A stretch of DNA of 64,000 nt from Lachnospiraceae bacterium (GCA_017522685.1 JAFWYN010000019.1:124001-188000), one strand, 5' to 3'. Positions 33,280-42,532 are shown, counted from the stretch's first letter. Translations and numbers: made by a program. Notes: generated from the letters alone by a model not told the origin.

Positions 33280-34311
33280 TTATTTCGCATCAATCAAATC
33301 CTTTAATTTCTTAATTTCGTTGTTTGCCCATTCCACATCATTGCCTTCTGTCTGTCCGTAATCCTCTGCTAACACCTGCAAAATGCATTCCCAAGACTTC
33401 AATGCTTCTTCATAGCGCCCCAGCTTTTTGTACAGAAAAGCCAATGAATACACCATATCCAATGCTCTTTTGGGCGCTTTCTGTAAGTCAAAAGCTCTCT
33501 TAAAGCAAGCAATTGCAGCTTCGTATTCATTCAGACGATTTAAGCGTTCTCCCACCTCATACTGTGCACCCCAATCCTCTGTAGAAACAGTAGCCCAGAT
33601 TTCTTTTGCTGCGTTGACATTACCTCTCTTTACCTGAACATCACCCAGCAAAATCTCCTTCATGAACTTTTTCTCTGCAGAAGGCTGCATCATACGGATG
33701 ATTTCCTCTGCACTGTCAAAATACTTCTGACTAATCATAGCTTCTACCAAGTTATAGCATAAGCTTTCCATTTGTGGATACTTTTTTGCATAAGGCTCAC
33801 AAACTCTGATAAACCAATCATTGTCGCTATGATGCTTGGTTTCCACGCCTCCGCGTACTGCACGGTACAAACCATACACTTCATCATCCAGAGGGCTGAT
33901 TTCCATAGCCTTTTCCAACATATGGCCTGCTGAAAGCAATTCCTCATTAGACTTGGTCAAAATCACCTTGGCATATGTCTTTACGGCTTCCACGTTCTTC
34001 GGATTCTCACCAAGCATAGCATCCAATGTCTTTTTCGCATAAGCAAAATTTCCGTCATTCATCTTCTCATAGTCCAGAATGTGTCGGATTCGCTCCATCT
34101 CATCTTCATGATTGATGGAAAACAACTCATCAATCCTCACACCGAAGAATACTGCAATTCCGGGCAACAATGTAATATCCGGTAAACCCACTCCGGTTTC
34201 CCACTTGCTGACCGCCTGATAAGATATCCCCAAATACTCTGCCAAATCCTCCTGTGTCACGCCCTGTGCGGTTCGTAATTTCTTTATTACACTTCCAATA
34301 TTCATATCCAT
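33280..34311 (-). CDS. Xre-family regulator with TPR-like repeats
   Basis: A 343-residue protein. The N-terminal helix-turn-helix (about 5-65) has TQEDLAEYLGISYQAVSKWE, a standard Xre/Cro domain. The rest is helical and repeat-rich (about 75-340, for example YEAAIACFKRAFDL and YEEALKSWECIL), consistent with tetratricopeptide repeats. Such Rgg/RRNPP-like proteins may sense a peptide, but no peptide gene is seen beside it. AAAGGAG precedes the ATG at 34311. Its upstream region has a short inverted repeat near 34325. Confidence 0.85.
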   Translation of the reverse strand: MDMNIGSVIKKLRTAQGVTQEDLAEYLGISYQAVSKWETGVGLPDITLLPGIAVFFGVRIDELFSINHEDEMERIRHILDYEKMNDGNFAYAKKTLDAMLGENPKNVEAVKTYAKVILTKSNEELLSAGHMLEKAMEISPLDDEVYGLYRAVRGGVETKHHSDNDWFIRVCEPYAKKYPQMESLCYNLVEAMISQKYFDSAEEIIRMMQPSAEKKFMKEILLGDVQVKRGNVNAAKEIWATVSTEDWGAQYEVGERLNRLNEYEAAIACFKRAFDLQKAPKRALDMVYSLAFLYKKLGRYEEALKSWECILQVLAEDYGQTEGNDVEWANNEIKKLKDLIDAK

Positions 34312-34443
34312 TTCTATTTTCTCCTTTAAGTACTCACTTAATATTTCGTATCAGCTGATGAATATAGCATATCGTAATTTTCAAAAAAGAACAATAACCT
34401 TTAGTTTGAGGGGACTCAACGGATAGGTGAGTGACTTAAATAT

Positions 34444-34480
34444 ACAAAAACACCGGATAGTGATGACACACTACCCGGTG
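34444..34480 (-). terminator. Terminator of tpiA
   Basis: CACCGGATAGTG (34451-34462) pairs with CACTACCCGGTG (34469-34480) apart from one mismatch. TTTTTG follows on the minus strand. It closes the gap-pgk-tpiA operon. Confidence 0.9.
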
Positions 34481-34499
34481 CATGATACATATTTATATC

Positions 34500-35252
34500 T
34501 TACTTATTGTAGTTTACGATAGCGCCGAAGTCAGGCTTCAGAGAAGCGCCACCTACCAAACCACCGTCGATATCCGGCTGTGCGAATAATTCAGGTGCGC
34601 TGGAAGCAGATACTGAGCCGCCGTACTGGATACGGATAGCTGCTGCAGTAGCATCATCATATACTTCTGCGATACAGTCACGGATTGCCTTACATACTTC
34701 CTGAGCCTGCTCAGTAGTAGCAACCTTACCGGTACCGATAGCCCAGATAGGCTCGTAAGCGATCACTGCAGTTGCAGCCTGCTGCGCGGTAACGTTTAAG
34801 AAAGCAATCTTAATCTGCTGACGGATGAAGTCGATGGTAACGCCCTGCTCTCTCTGAGTCAAGGTTTCACCACAGCAAACGATAGGAGTAATGCCGTATT
34901 CGAATGCCTTTAATACCTTCTTATTTACGGTTTCGTCGGTTTCTGCGAAGTATTCTCTTCTCTCAGAGTGACCGATGATTACATACTTAACTCCAACATC
35001 AGTAAGCATATTAGGTGCGATTTCACCGGTGAATGCACCCTTATCTTCGAAGTACATATTTTCAGCACCGATGTTGATGTTAGAACCCTTAGCAGCTTCC
35101 ATAGCAGGAATGATGTCGATTGCAGGTACGCAGAATACTACGTCTACATCGTCATTAACTACGAGGGGCTTTAAAGTATTTACAAGTTCAACTGCCTGGC
35201 TGGGAGTCATGTTCATCTTCCAGTTACCAGCGATAATTTTTCTTCTTGCCAT
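34500..35252 (-). CDS. tpiA: Triosephosphate isomerase
   Basis: A 250-residue TIM barrel enzyme that interconverts dihydroxyacetone phosphate and glyceraldehyde 3-phosphate. The start reads [14 protein letters not shown] with the catalytic lysine. [10 protein letters not shown] holds the catalytic histidine and [12 protein letters not shown] the catalytic glutamate and flexible loop. The ATG at 35252 is chosen because GAGGAAA precedes it and homologues start there. Third gene of the gap-pgk-tpiA operon. Confidence 0.98.
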   Translation of the reverse strand: MARRKIIAGNWKMNMTPSQAVELVNTLKPLVVNDDVDVVFCVPAIDIIPAMEAAKGSNINIGAENMYFEDKGAFTGEIAPNMLTDVGVKYVIIGHSERREYFAETDETVNKKVLKAFEYGITPIVCCGETLTQREQGVTIDFIRQQIKIAFLNVTAQQAATAVIAYEPIWAIGTGKVATTEQAQEVCKAIRDCIAEVYDDATAAAIRIQYGGSVSASSAPELFAQPDIDGGLVGGASLKPDFGAIVNYNK

Positions 35253-35280
35253 GATTTGTTTCCTCACATTTTTTAATATT

Positions 35281-35361
35281 CAGAAAAATGCTTGCATTTT
35301 TCTGAGGCGTAACTTAGAAAATCTTAGGCGGTGTGTTTTGGCGCCTTAGATTTTCTTTACG
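35281..35361 (-). other. Two hairpins between pgk and tpiA
   Basis: A perfect 11-bp hairpin, CAGAAAAATGC/GCATTTTTCTG (35281-35304), is followed by a larger one. AGAAAATCTTAGGCG (35316-35330) pairs with 35342-35356 with one mismatch, closed by CGTAA/TTACG (35308-35312/35357-35361). They fill nearly all the space between the two genes. Confidence 0.6.
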
Positions 35362-35366
35362 CGATT

Positions 35367-36590
35367 TTACTTGTCATCTGCTGCATCTACGCCGGGAAGA
35401 ACCTTACCCTCTAAGAATTCAAGGGAAGCACCGCCACCGGTAGAGATGTGGCTCATCTTGTCACCGAAGCCTAACTGGTTAACAGCTGCTGCAGAGTCAC
35501 CACCACCGATAATGGTAGTTGCTTCTGTTTCAGCCAAAGCCTTAGCTACTGCGATAGTACCAGCTGCTAAAGTAGGGTTCTCGAATACACCCATAGGTCC
35601 GTTCCAAACAACGGTCTTAGCAGACTTAACAGCGTCAGCATACATAGCAGCAGTCTTAGGTCCGATATCCAAACCTTCCATATCTGCTGGAATAGCATCT
35701 GCATCTACATATGTAACTTCGATTTCAGCATCGATGGGGTTAGGGAAACCAGCTGCAACGGTGGTATCGATAGGAAGTAATAACTTCTTACCAAGCTTAG
35801 CTGCCTTATCCATCATTTCCTTACAGTAATCGATCTTCTCATCATCTACTAATGAGTTACCGATTTCCTTACCCTGAGCCTTTAAGAAGGTGTAAGCCAT
35901 ACCACCACCGATAATGAGGGTATCACACTTCTCTAACAGGTTAGAGATAACATTTAACTTATCAGCAACCTTAGCACCACCAAGGATTGCTACGAAAGGT
36001 CTTACAGGATTTTCTACTGCATTACCTAAGAAGTCGATTTCCTTCTGCATTAAGTAACCAACTACGTTAGAACCACCCTTCTCGGTGATAAACTTGGTAA
36101 CGCCTGCAACAGATGCATGTGCTCTATGAGAAGAACCGAATGCATCACATACATAATCGTCAGCCAAATCAGCCAATTCCTTGCTGAATTCTTCGCCGTT
36201 CTTGGTCTCTTCTTTGCCACGGAAACGAGTATTCTGAAGTAATACTACATCGCCTTCGTTCATAGCTGCTACAGCTGCGGTAGCTGCTTCGCCGGTAACA
36301 TTGTAATCTGCTACGAATACAACTTCCTTACCAAGCTTCTCAGAAAGTCTTTTAGCAACAGGTGCTAAAGATTCCTTCTCGTTAGGACCTTCCTTAACCT
36401 TACCAAGGTGAGAGCAAAGGATAACCTTTCCACCATCATTGATTAACTTCTTGATTGTAGGAAGCGCTGCGTTGATACGAGTTTCGTCAGTAATCACGCC
36501 TTCCTTAAGAGGCACGTTAAAGTCACATCTTACGAGTACTTTTCTGCCCTTAGCATTGATATCATCTACTGATTTCTTGTTTAAGCCCAT
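35367..36590 (-). CDS. pgk: Phosphoglycerate kinase
   Basis: A 407-residue enzyme that makes ATP and 3-phosphoglycerate from 1,3-bisphosphoglycerate. The signature [12 protein letters not shown] is at the start. The nucleotide-binding [10 protein letters not shown] and the closing [12 protein letters not shown] are near the C-terminus. GGAGGTC lies upstream of the ATG at 36590; the frame to 36605 adds five residues through that site. It lies between gap and tpiA. Confidence 0.98.
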   Translation of the reverse strand: MGLNKKSVDDINAKGRKVLVRCDFNVPLKEGVITDETRINAALPTIKKLINDGGKVILCSHLGKVKEGPNEKESLAPVAKRLSEKLGKEVVFVADYNVTGEAATAAVAAMNEGDVVLLQNTRFRGKEETKNGEEFSKELADLADDYVCDAFGSSHRAHASVAGVTKFITEKGGSNVVGYLMQKEIDFLGNAVENPVRPFVAILGGAKVADKLNVISNLLEKCDTLIIGGGMAYTFLKAQGKEIGNSLVDDEKIDYCKEMMDKAAKLGKKLLLPIDTTVAAGFPNPIDAEIEVTYVDADAIPADMEGLDIGPKTAAMYADAVKSAKTVVWNGPMGVFENPTLAAGTIAVAKALAETEATTIIGGGDSAAAVNQLGFGDKMSHISTGGGASLEFLEGKVLPGVDAADDK

Positions 36591-36626
36591 TTTGATGACC
36601 TCCACTTTCTTTTTAATTTAATAATA

Positions 36627-36656
36627 AAGGTCCGGTCCTAATGAACCGGACCTTTT
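36627..36656 (-). terminator. Intra-operon terminator-like hairpin between gap and pgk
   Basis: A perfect 10-bp stem, AAGGTCCGGT (36627-36636) and ACCGGACCTT (36645-36654), is followed on the minus strand by TATTATT. It should reduce read-through from gap into pgk or protect the gap mRNA end. Confidence 0.75.
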
Positions 36657-36675
36657 AGGTCGTTTAAAATACACT

Positions 36676-36795
36676 ACATACGACTCGAAAATCCTTCTGC
36701 TTCGCAGAAGCGCAACTAAAGTTGCTTACGATTTTCTCGTGGTCACTCCGGATGAAAACAAATGTCTGCTTCGCAGCCGCTTGTTTTCCTTCCTC
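36676..36795 (-). other. Two branched stem-loop structures between gap and pgk
   Basis: The first has outer arms GAAAATC (near 36684) and GATTTTC (near 36730) enclosing two perfect hairpins, CTTCTGC/GCAGAAG and GCAACT/AGTTGC. The second has outer arms GAAAACAA and TTGTTTTC around TCTGC/GCAG (about 36754-36791). Together they fill the region between the gap stop and the terminator-like hairpin. No ORF is present. Confidence 0.55.
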
Positions 36796-36800
36796 GTTCC

Positions 36801-37814
36801 CTATGCCAATTCAGCGAAGTACTTGATAGTACGAACCATCTGAGAGGTGTAGCTGTTCTCGTTATCGTACCAAGAAACAACCTGTACCTGGGTATTGCCA
36901 TCTTCCATAGGAGCTACCATGGTCTGAGTAGCATCGAAGATAGAACCGAAGGTAGAACCGATGATATCAGAAGAAACGATTTCATCAGTGTTGTAACCGA
37001 AGCTTTCGGTAGCTGCTGCCTTCATAGCTGCATTGATTTCGTCCTTGGTAACTGCACCCTTAACAACTGCTACTAAGATAGTAGTAGAACCGGTAGGGGT
37101 AGGAACACGCTGTGCAGAACCGATTAACTTGCCGTTCAATTCAGGAATAACAAGACCGATTGCCTTAGCTGCACCGGTAGAGTTAGGAACGATGTTGCAA
37201 GCGCCTGCACGGCTTCTTCTCTTGTCGCCCTTTCTCTGAGGACCGTCAAGGATCATCTGATCACCGGTGTAAGCATGAACGGTGGTCATGATACCGGACA
37301 TAATAGGTGCTAAATCGTTAAGTGCCTTAGCCATAGGTGCTAAGCAGTTTGTGGTACAAGAAGCTGCAGAGATTACAGTATCTTCAGCCTTTAATGTATT
37401 GTGGTTTACGTTGTAAACGATGGTAGGAAGATCATTTCCTGCAGGTGCAGAGATAACTACCTTCTTAGCACCAGCCTGGATGTGAGCTTCTGCCTTAGCC
37501 TTAGAGGTATAGAAACCGGTACACTCTAATACTACGTCTACATCTAATTCACCCCAAGGAAGTTCAGCTGCGTTAGCCTTAGCATAGATGGTGATAGTCT
37601 TACCGTTAACGGTAATGCTGTCTTCGCCAGCTACTACGCTGTCAGCATACTTGTACTTACCCTGAGCGGTATCATACTTTAATAAATGAGCAAGCATTTC
37701 AGGACTTGTTAAGTCATTGATTGCTACTACTTCATAACCTTCTGCATCAAACATCTGTCTGAATGCAAGACGACCAATACGGCCAAAACCATTGATTGCT
37801 ACTTTTACTGCCAT
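36801..37814 (-). CDS. gap: Glyceraldehyde-3-phosphate dehydrogenase (NAD, type I)
   Basis: A 337-residue glycolytic dehydrogenase. The Rossmann motif GFGRIGR is at 9-15, followed by AINDL at 31-35, whose acidic residue favours NAD. The catalytic cysteine C153 is in [12 protein letters not shown], with the partner histidine in [18 protein letters not shown] lies before the ATG. It is the first gene of gap-pgk-tpiA and should be the most strongly expressed. An upstream inverted repeat (37851-37902) and a TTGAAT-N17-TAAAAT promoter suggest control in the leader. Confidence 0.98.
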   Translation of the reverse strand: MAVKVAINGFGRIGRLAFRQMFDAEGYEVVAINDLTSPEMLAHLLKYDTAQGKYKYADSVVAGEDSITVNGKTITIYAKANAAELPWGELDVDVVLECTGFYTSKAKAEAHIQAGAKKVVISAPAGNDLPTIVYNVNHNTLKAEDTVISAASCTTNCLAPMAKALNDLAPIMSGIMTTVHAYTGDQMILDGPQRKGDKRRSRAGACNIVPNSTGAAKAIGLVIPELNGKLIGSAQRVPTPTGSTTILVAVVKGAVTKDEINAAMKAAATESFGYNTDEIVSSDIIGSTFGSIFDATQTMVAPMEDGNTQVQVVSWYDNENSYTSQMVRTIKYFAELA

Positions 37815-37850
37815 TTTAGTTTCCTCCTAAAATATATTGAATTTTATATT

Positions 37851-37902
37851 TTTTGACATTACTGCCTTTGCTCGTCCGAAACTTCAGGCTAGATTGTCAA
37901 AA
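37851..37902. promoter_or_regulatory. Inverted repeat in the gap leader
   Basis: TTTTGACA (37851-37858) and TGTCAAAA (37895-37902) are perfect arms, with a second inner pairing GCCT/AGGC (37864-37867/37886-37889). It begins about 10 bases downstream of the predicted transcription start, so it may be an operator or an RNA hairpin controlling gap. It is not the direct-repeat form of the known CggR operator. Confidence 0.5.
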
Positions 37903-37918
37903 TTTTATCAGCAGTCTT

Positions 37919-37947
37919 ATTTTACCTAATTCCTTCGCATAATTCAA
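37919..37947 (-). promoter_or_regulatory. Promoter of the gap-pgk-tpiA operon
   Basis: On the minus strand TTGAAT (37947-37942) and TAAAAT (37924-37919) are 17 bases apart, about 105 bases upstream of gap. The 317-base region 37815-38131 has no gene. It holds this promoter, the inverted repeat and the divergent promoter at 38069-38097; the AT-rich middle shows nothing else. Confidence 0.6.
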
Positions 37948-38068
37948 GATGTAAATCAAAAATATTTTTAATTTTGGTTGATTTTTACATTTTCTTTATT
38001 TTTCGCTGGTTTTTTCGTACATTTTACTAAAAATGCATCCTATATACAACCTCAAAACTTTTTGAGAA

Positions 38069-38097
38069 TTGCAGTTTTCCCCGGAATGCTATATACT
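38069..38097 (+). promoter_or_regulatory. Promoter of the HisJ-type phosphatase gene
   Basis: TTGCAG (38069-38074) and TATACT (38092-38097) are separated by 17 bases, 34 bases before the start codon. Confidence 0.6.
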
Positions 38098-38131
38098 TAA
38101 CAATATTGAATATAGAAAGTGAGGAATTTCC

Positions 38132-38950
38132 ATGGCTATTACTGCCGATTTTCATATGCACTCTTCTTTCTCGGGGGACTCCGATACTCCCATGGAAGAA
38201 ATGATATTAAAAGGAATCGAACTGGGACTGACCCACATGTGTTTTACCGAACACAATGACTTTGACTTCCCTGTTACGGAAGAAATGCCGGAAGGTATGT
38301 TTACTTTAAATCCCGATGCCTATTTATTTGATTTGTTGAAATATCGCCAAAAATATGCAGACCGCATTAATATCCTATTCGGTATGGAATTAGGCTTGCA
38401 ACCCCATCTGCTTCGTCAGAACTCTGTTCTGGCCAAGAGCTATGATTTTGACTTTATCATCGGTTCCTCCCATCTCTGCAACAAAAAGGACCCTTACTAC
38501 CCGCCCTTCTACGAAGGACGCAATGAGGAAGATGCATACAGGGAATACTTTGAGTCGGTATTAGAAAATATAAAGAAGTTTTCAAACTTTGATGTATACG
38601 GCCACCTGGATTATGTGGTGAGATACGGTCCTAATAAAGACCAGAATTATACTTTTGAGAAATATCAGGATATTTTAGACCCCATCCTGAAACTGCTTAT
38701 CGAGAACGGCAAAGGAATCGAATTAAATACCGGCGGCTTAAAAAGCGGTTTGAAAGAATTTAATCCCTGCAGCGCCATTCTGAAACGTTATCGTGAATTT
38801 GGCGGCGAAATTATTACTATCGGCTCCGATGCCCATACAACAGGGCATATCGCCGGCCAATTCGAAAAAGCTTCTGATGTTTTGCGGGATTATGGTTTCA
38901 AATATTATACTATTTTCGAAAAGAGAATCCCCGAATTTAAAAAACTCTAA
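38132..38950 (+). CDS. PHP-domain histidinol-phosphatase (HisJ type)
   Basis: A 272-residue metal-dependent phosphoesterase. The PHP motif DFHMHSSFSGD is at 6-16, followed by FTEHNDFD, GMELGL, SSHLCN and GHLDYV. The last metal-binding motif is GSDAHTTGHI. These match the histidinol-phosphatase HisJ/HisK family that removes phosphate in histidine synthesis, but no other his gene is nearby, so a different phosphoester substrate is possible. GTGAGG precedes the ATG. Divergent from gap and ends with a strong terminator. Confidence 0.88.
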   Translation: MAITADFHMHSSFSGDSDTPMEEMILKGIELGLTHMCFTEHNDFDFPVTEEMPEGMFTLNPDAYLFDLLKYRQKYADRINILFGMELGLQPHLLRQNSVLAKSYDFDFIIGSSHLCNKKDPYYPPFYEGRNEEDAYREYFESVLENIKKFSNFDVYGHLDYVVRYGPNKDQNYTFEKYQDILDPILKLLIENGKGIELNTGGLKSGLKEFNPCSAILKRYREFGGEIITIGSDAHTTGHIAGQFEKASDVLRDYGFKYYTIFEKRIPEFKKL

Positions 38951-38960
38951 TCACAACAAA

Positions 38961-38992
38961 CGGCACCGTTCATAACGGTGCCGCTTCTTTTG
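38961..38992. terminator. Terminator between convergent genes
   Basis: Perfect 10-bp stem CGGCACCGTT (38961-38970) and AACGGTGCCG (38974-38983), followed by CTTCTTTT on the plus strand. It lies between the HisJ-type gene and the next minus-strand gene. Confidence 0.88.
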
Positions 38993-38999
38993 CCTTCAT

Positions 39000-39524
39000 T
39001 TAGCTATTTTGACATAATACGACTATTTTTTCCGGTGTGGTCTTTGCCGGTATACTTCTGCTAGTATTGGTATAAGTCACTACCAAATCTTTATTGGCCG
39101 GATTGCCTAAGAATTTTTGATTATTGGTTGTAACCACCTCCACTGTGCCTTCCATATTCAGCTGTAAAACCGCATCTGCACTGATTAACTCCTCATCAAA
39201 ATGCCCCACATATACAAATCGTTCTTCCCGCTCAGGTACAACCACCACCGCACCGAATTGGGGCGGGAAAATAAGCGGTGCGGGCGCATCCGCCCGATAA
39301 TAAAAGGTAGTATTCATACCAACCTTTAATTGTTCATAATCAAGCACAAAGGTAGCCGGAGTCACCATGAAATTCACGTAATTCTCGTTTTCTCCTTCTA
39401 CCCCCATAAGCATCATGCATCCATAGGCCTGCTGACTTCCGTATCCTACGGGCTCGATGGACTTAATCCTTCCGGACATACTCAAATACTGATTCATCGG
39501 CATTTGTTCAAATCTGTAATCCAT
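39000..39524 (-). CDS. Conserved hypothetical protein
   Basis: A 174-residue protein, beta-rich and without membrane segments or signal peptide. It starts MDYRFEQMPMNQYLSMSG and includes FPPQFGAVVVVPEREERFVY. The pattern suggests an OB-like barrel, but I recognise no family. The ATG at 39524 has AAAGGAGAG upstream; the longer frame to 39548 runs through that site. It lies downstream of mnmA, about 95 bases away. Confidence 0.72.
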   Translation of the reverse strand: MDYRFEQMPMNQYLSMSGRIKSIEPVGYGSQQAYGCMMLMGVEGENENYVNFMVTPATFVLDYEQLKVGMNTTFYYRADAPAPLIFPPQFGAVVVVPEREERFVYVGHFDEELISADAVLQLNMEGTVEVVTTNNQKFLGNPANKDLVVTYTNTSRSIPAKTTPEKIVVLCQNS

Positions 39525-39619
39525 ATGGTCTCTCCTTTTACAATACAAATAACCTCCATGTTACTATATGCTCTATTTCGACAAAAGCATCCCAATAACT
39601 TAGACCTATTAGCAAAATT

Positions 39620-40699
39620 TTACGAGATAATGGTTCCTCCACCCAGCACATATTCTCCGTCATAAAATACCACTGCCTGTCCCGGTGTGGCAGCTCTTAC
39701 CGGCTGCTCGAAATGACACAAGACCTTACCATCAGGAATTTTTTCCAGCATACAATACTCTCCTTTATGATTGTAACGTATTTTGGCAAAAGCTCTGCAA
39801 GGTTCTTTCAAGTCTTCCATTGCCATATAGTTGACATTTTCACACACCACTTCTGTGGTGAATATGTCCTCATTCTTTCCAATCACCACTTCATTGGTTT
39901 CCGGACGGATATCCACCACAAATACCCTCTCACCCATGGGCAAATCCAATCCTCTTCTCTGCCCGATGGTATAATGGGTGATTCCTTTATGGGTGCCCAA
40001 CACCTTTCCGTCTACGGTTACAAAATTGCCCGGCTTAGGCACTCTGTCACCGGCCATCCGCTCAATCAAAGACGCATAATCTCCGTCCGGTACAAAGCAA
40101 ATATCCTGGCTGTCTGCTTTATGTGCCACAGGGATTCCTGCCTCTATTGCAATATTTCTTATCTCTTCCTTAGTATATTCTCCTACCGGCATGAGGGTTT
40201 TCGCCAACTGCTCCTGGGTCAGATTGTACAATGCATAAGTTTGATCCTTTGCTGCTGTTACACTGTTTCGAATGGCCATTCTTCCGTTTGGCAGCTTATC
40301 GATTCTGGCGTAGTGACCGGTGGCAATATAATCCGCTCCGATTTCCAGACTACGCTGCAAAAGAGACTCCCACTTCACATACCGGTTGCAGGCGATGCAG
40401 GGATTGGGCGTTCTGCCCTTCAGATACTCTTCCACAAAATAATCCATGACCCTGCATTTAAATTCTTCCTTAAAATTCATTACATAATAAGGAATCTCCA
40501 GATGTTCCGCCACCCTTCTGGCATCATCCACTGCACCGGTTCCGCAGCAGCCACCATTTTCCTCCTGTGCTGACACTTCCTCATCCTGCCATATCTGCAT
40601 GGTTACACCGATTACATCGTAACCTTCTTTTTTTAATAAATATGCGGCCACAGAGGAATCCACACCTCCGGACAATCCTACTACTACTTTTTTACTCAT
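39620..40699 (-). CDS. mnmA: tRNA 2-thiouridylase MnmA
   Basis: A 359-residue PP-loop ATPase that adds sulfur to U34 of tRNAs for Lys, Glu and Gln. GLSGGVDSSVAA is at residues 8-19. The catalytic cysteines lie in NPCIACNRYVKW (about 101) and DSQDICFVPDG (about 199). The central and C-terminal beta-barrel domains match MnmA. GGAGGC lies upstream of the ATG at 40699. Divergent from spoVB. Confidence 0.97.
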   Translation of the reverse strand: MSKKVVVGLSGGVDSSVAAYLLKKEGYDVIGVTMQIWQDEEVSAQEENGGCCGTGAVDDARRVAEHLEIPYYVMNFKEEFKCRVMDYFVEEYLKGRTPNPCIACNRYVKWESLLQRSLEIGADYIATGHYARIDKLPNGRMAIRNSVTAAKDQTYALYNLTQEQLAKTLMPVGEYTKEEIRNIAIEAGIPVAHKADSQDICFVPDGDYASLIERMAGDRVPKPGNFVTVDGKVLGTHKGITHYTIGQRRGLDLPMGERVFVVDIRPETNEVVIGKNEDIFTTEVVCENVNYMAMEDLKEPCRAFAKIRYNHKGEYCMLEKIPDGKVLCHFEQPVRAATPGQAVVFYDGEYVLGGGTIIS

Positions 40700-40808
40700 T
40701 TCTCGCCTCCGTTATTTCACTCAATATTTTACCCATTTTTAATTTGTTCTGTCAACACTGCCCGCTGAATATGCTTATAATAATTCCCCTTCTAAGGTGG
40801 TTTCATTT

Positions 40809-42197
40809 ATGACTGCTTACTTATCCAAAATAAAAATGGCCGGCGAAAAACATCCGTTGATTACCGGCAGCTTCCTATTAACTCTGGCAGGATTTATTTC
40901 CCGCCTCATCGGCTTTTTCTACCGCATGTTTTTATCGCGTCAATTCGGCGAGGAAGGCATGGGTATTTATCAACTGGTGGGACCTGTCATGGCACTATCC
41001 TTTTCTCTTTCAGCAGCCGGTTTCCAGACCTCCATCTCTAAATTTGTAGCAGAATATACCGGCAAACATCACAGCACTTCAAAACAGGTTAAGGATTATC
41101 AGCCCTTTCTTTTGGGCCTTAGCATTTCCCTGCCGCTTTCCGTATTGATTATGCTATTCGTACAAACCTATTCCACATGGATTGCCAGCGCCTTCTTGCA
41201 GGAACCGCGGACAGCTCCTCTTCTTCGCATCCTGGCCCTTTCCCTGCCCTTAAGTGCCGCGCACGCCTGTATCAACGGTTATTTTTACGGCAAGAAGAAG
41301 GCTTTGGTGCCTGCCATCTGTCAGTTAGCAGAACAGGTTGCCCGAGTTTTAAGTGTCTATTTTCTTTGTCTAGATATACTCAACAAAGGTCAGACACCAT
41401 CCTTATCCATCACTGTAACCGGTATTCTTATAGGCGAAATGGTATCTGTCATTCTTTCACTTTTCGCCTTACTTTACACCACCCGAACCGTTCAGGAACA
41501 CAGACAAATCCACATAACGAACGTCTCTACGGAACAAGGAATCACTTATCCTATGCTTTTAGGCATGGCAGTTCCGCTGATTGCCAACCGTATCACCATA
41601 AACTTGCTCCAAAGCGTGGAAACCGTCTCTCTCCCCGTCAAGTTACGCCTTTATGGGTACGACACCTCTACGGCACTAAGTGTATATGGCGTATTAACCG
41701 GCATGGCCTTTCCGCTATTGTTTTTTCCCAATGCTATTACAAGTGCCATTGCAGTGATGCTTTTGCCGCTCATATCCGAGCGTAGTGCTCAGGGAGACAA
41801 AGAAGGCGTACAAAAGCTCGCCATCAAAACCATTCGTTACAGCTCGCTTTTGGGTTTTTCCTGCTTATTGGTCTTTCTGATATTTGGCGAAAAACTGGGC
41901 ATTCTCTTGTTTCACAGTCCTCTTGCCGGACTTTTTATCCGGGCATTAAGCTTTATATGTCCCTTTCTTTATCTGAATGGTACCTTATCAGCTATTTTAC
42001 AGGGTCTGGGAAAGGTAATTCCTCTTTTTTTTATCAATGTCACCGCCCTCTTGGTACGTCTGGCGTTTATCCTGTCACTGGTACCGGTTTTCGGAATCCG
42101 GGCGTATCTGTGGGGCTTATTGGCCGGACAGCTCCTACAAAGTGCTTGCTACCTGTTTCTCCTAAATCACGCATCAAATAAGAAAACTCTGTTTTAA
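40809..42197 (+). CDS. spoVB: Polysaccharide/lipid flippase of the SpoVB type
   Basis: A 462-residue integral membrane protein with about 12-14 helices of the MATE/PST superfamily (GSFLLTLAGFISRLIGFFYR near residue 18). It resembles SpoVB, needed for spore cortex synthesis, which likely flips lipid II. The ATG at 40809 follows AAGGTGG; the GTG at 40797 lies inside that site. A second, longer flippase of this superfamily is at 56454-58091. The next gene (42279) runs the same way after its own promoter. Confidence 0.88.
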   Translation: MTAYLSKIKMAGEKHPLITGSFLLTLAGFISRLIGFFYRMFLSRQFGEEGMGIYQLVGPVMALSFSLSAAGFQTSISKFVAEYTGKHHSTSKQVKDYQPFLLGLSISLPLSVLIMLFVQTYSTWIASAFLQEPRTAPLLRILALSLPLSAAHACINGYFYGKKKALVPAICQLAEQVARVLSVYFLCLDILNKGQTPSLSITVTGILIGEMVSVILSLFALLYTTRTVQEHRQIHITNVSTEQGITYPMLLGMAVPLIANRITINLLQSVETVSLPVKLRLYGYDTSTALSVYGVLTGMAFPLLFFPNAITSAIAVMLLPLISERSAQGDKEGVQKLAIKTIRYSSLLGFSCLLVFLIFGEKLGILLFHSPLAGLFIRALSFICPFLYLNGTLSAILQGLGKVIPLFFINVTALLVRLAFILSLVPVFGIRAYLWGLLAGQLLQSACYLFLLNHASNKKTLF

Positions 42198-42205
42198 GAA
42201 ACCGA

Positions 42206-42233
42206 TTGCTTTTATTATCGATTATGCTATAAT
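42206..42233 (+). promoter_or_regulatory. Promoter of the small lipoprotein gene
   Basis: TTGCTT (42206-42211) and TATAAT (42228-42233) with a 16-base spacer, 45 bases before the start. Confidence 0.55.
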
Positions 42234-42278
42234 ATCCCCATACCAAAAGTGTCATGCATGAGGAGGAGTATACATAAC

Positions 42279-42479
42279 ATGAAAAAGAAACTAGCAATTT
42301 TATTGTTAACTGTATTGGTAGTAATCTCTTTAACTGCCTGCGGAAGTGAAAGTTTTACCTGCGATCTCTGTGGGGAAGAAAAAACAGGAACCAAATACAC
42401 ATCTACCCAAGATGAGGATGTTGTATATTGTAAAGAATGTATTGATATGGTACAAGATTTAATGAATAATTTACAGTAA
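42279..42479 (+). CDS. Small lipoprotein with a CxxC/CxxC zinc-ribbon-like motif
   Basis: A 66-residue protein. Its signal peptide ends with the lipobox LTAC, so the mature part is about 45 residues anchored outside the cell. The mature part has CDLCG and, after 20 residues, CKEC. This spacing looks like a zinc ribbon or a redox-active pair. I use the ATG at 42279, with GAGGAGGAG upstream. No known family is recognised. The gene is monocistronic, with its own promoter. Confidence 0.75.
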   Translation: MKKKLAILLLTVLVVISLTACGSESFTCDLCGEEKTGTKYTSTQDEDVVYCKECIDMVQDLMNNLQ

Positions 42480-42532
42480 TGGGAGATTTACTGTAGTATT
42501 ATAAAAAAGCGGATACCGGCGTATCCGCTTGG

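Noticed and set aside
36660..36800. Third copy of the intergenic repeat with the ACTCGC tail
   Set aside because: There is only a loose resemblance (CGAGT and GTAGTG) in a different arrangement, so I do not count it.
39713..40573. 286-codon plus-strand ORF opposite mnmA
   Set aside because: Shadow of mnmA; composition (His/Ile/Phe/Cys rich) and lack of any known motif show it is not real. The same applies to long antisense ORFs over lepA, rqcH and the zinc-ribbon gene.
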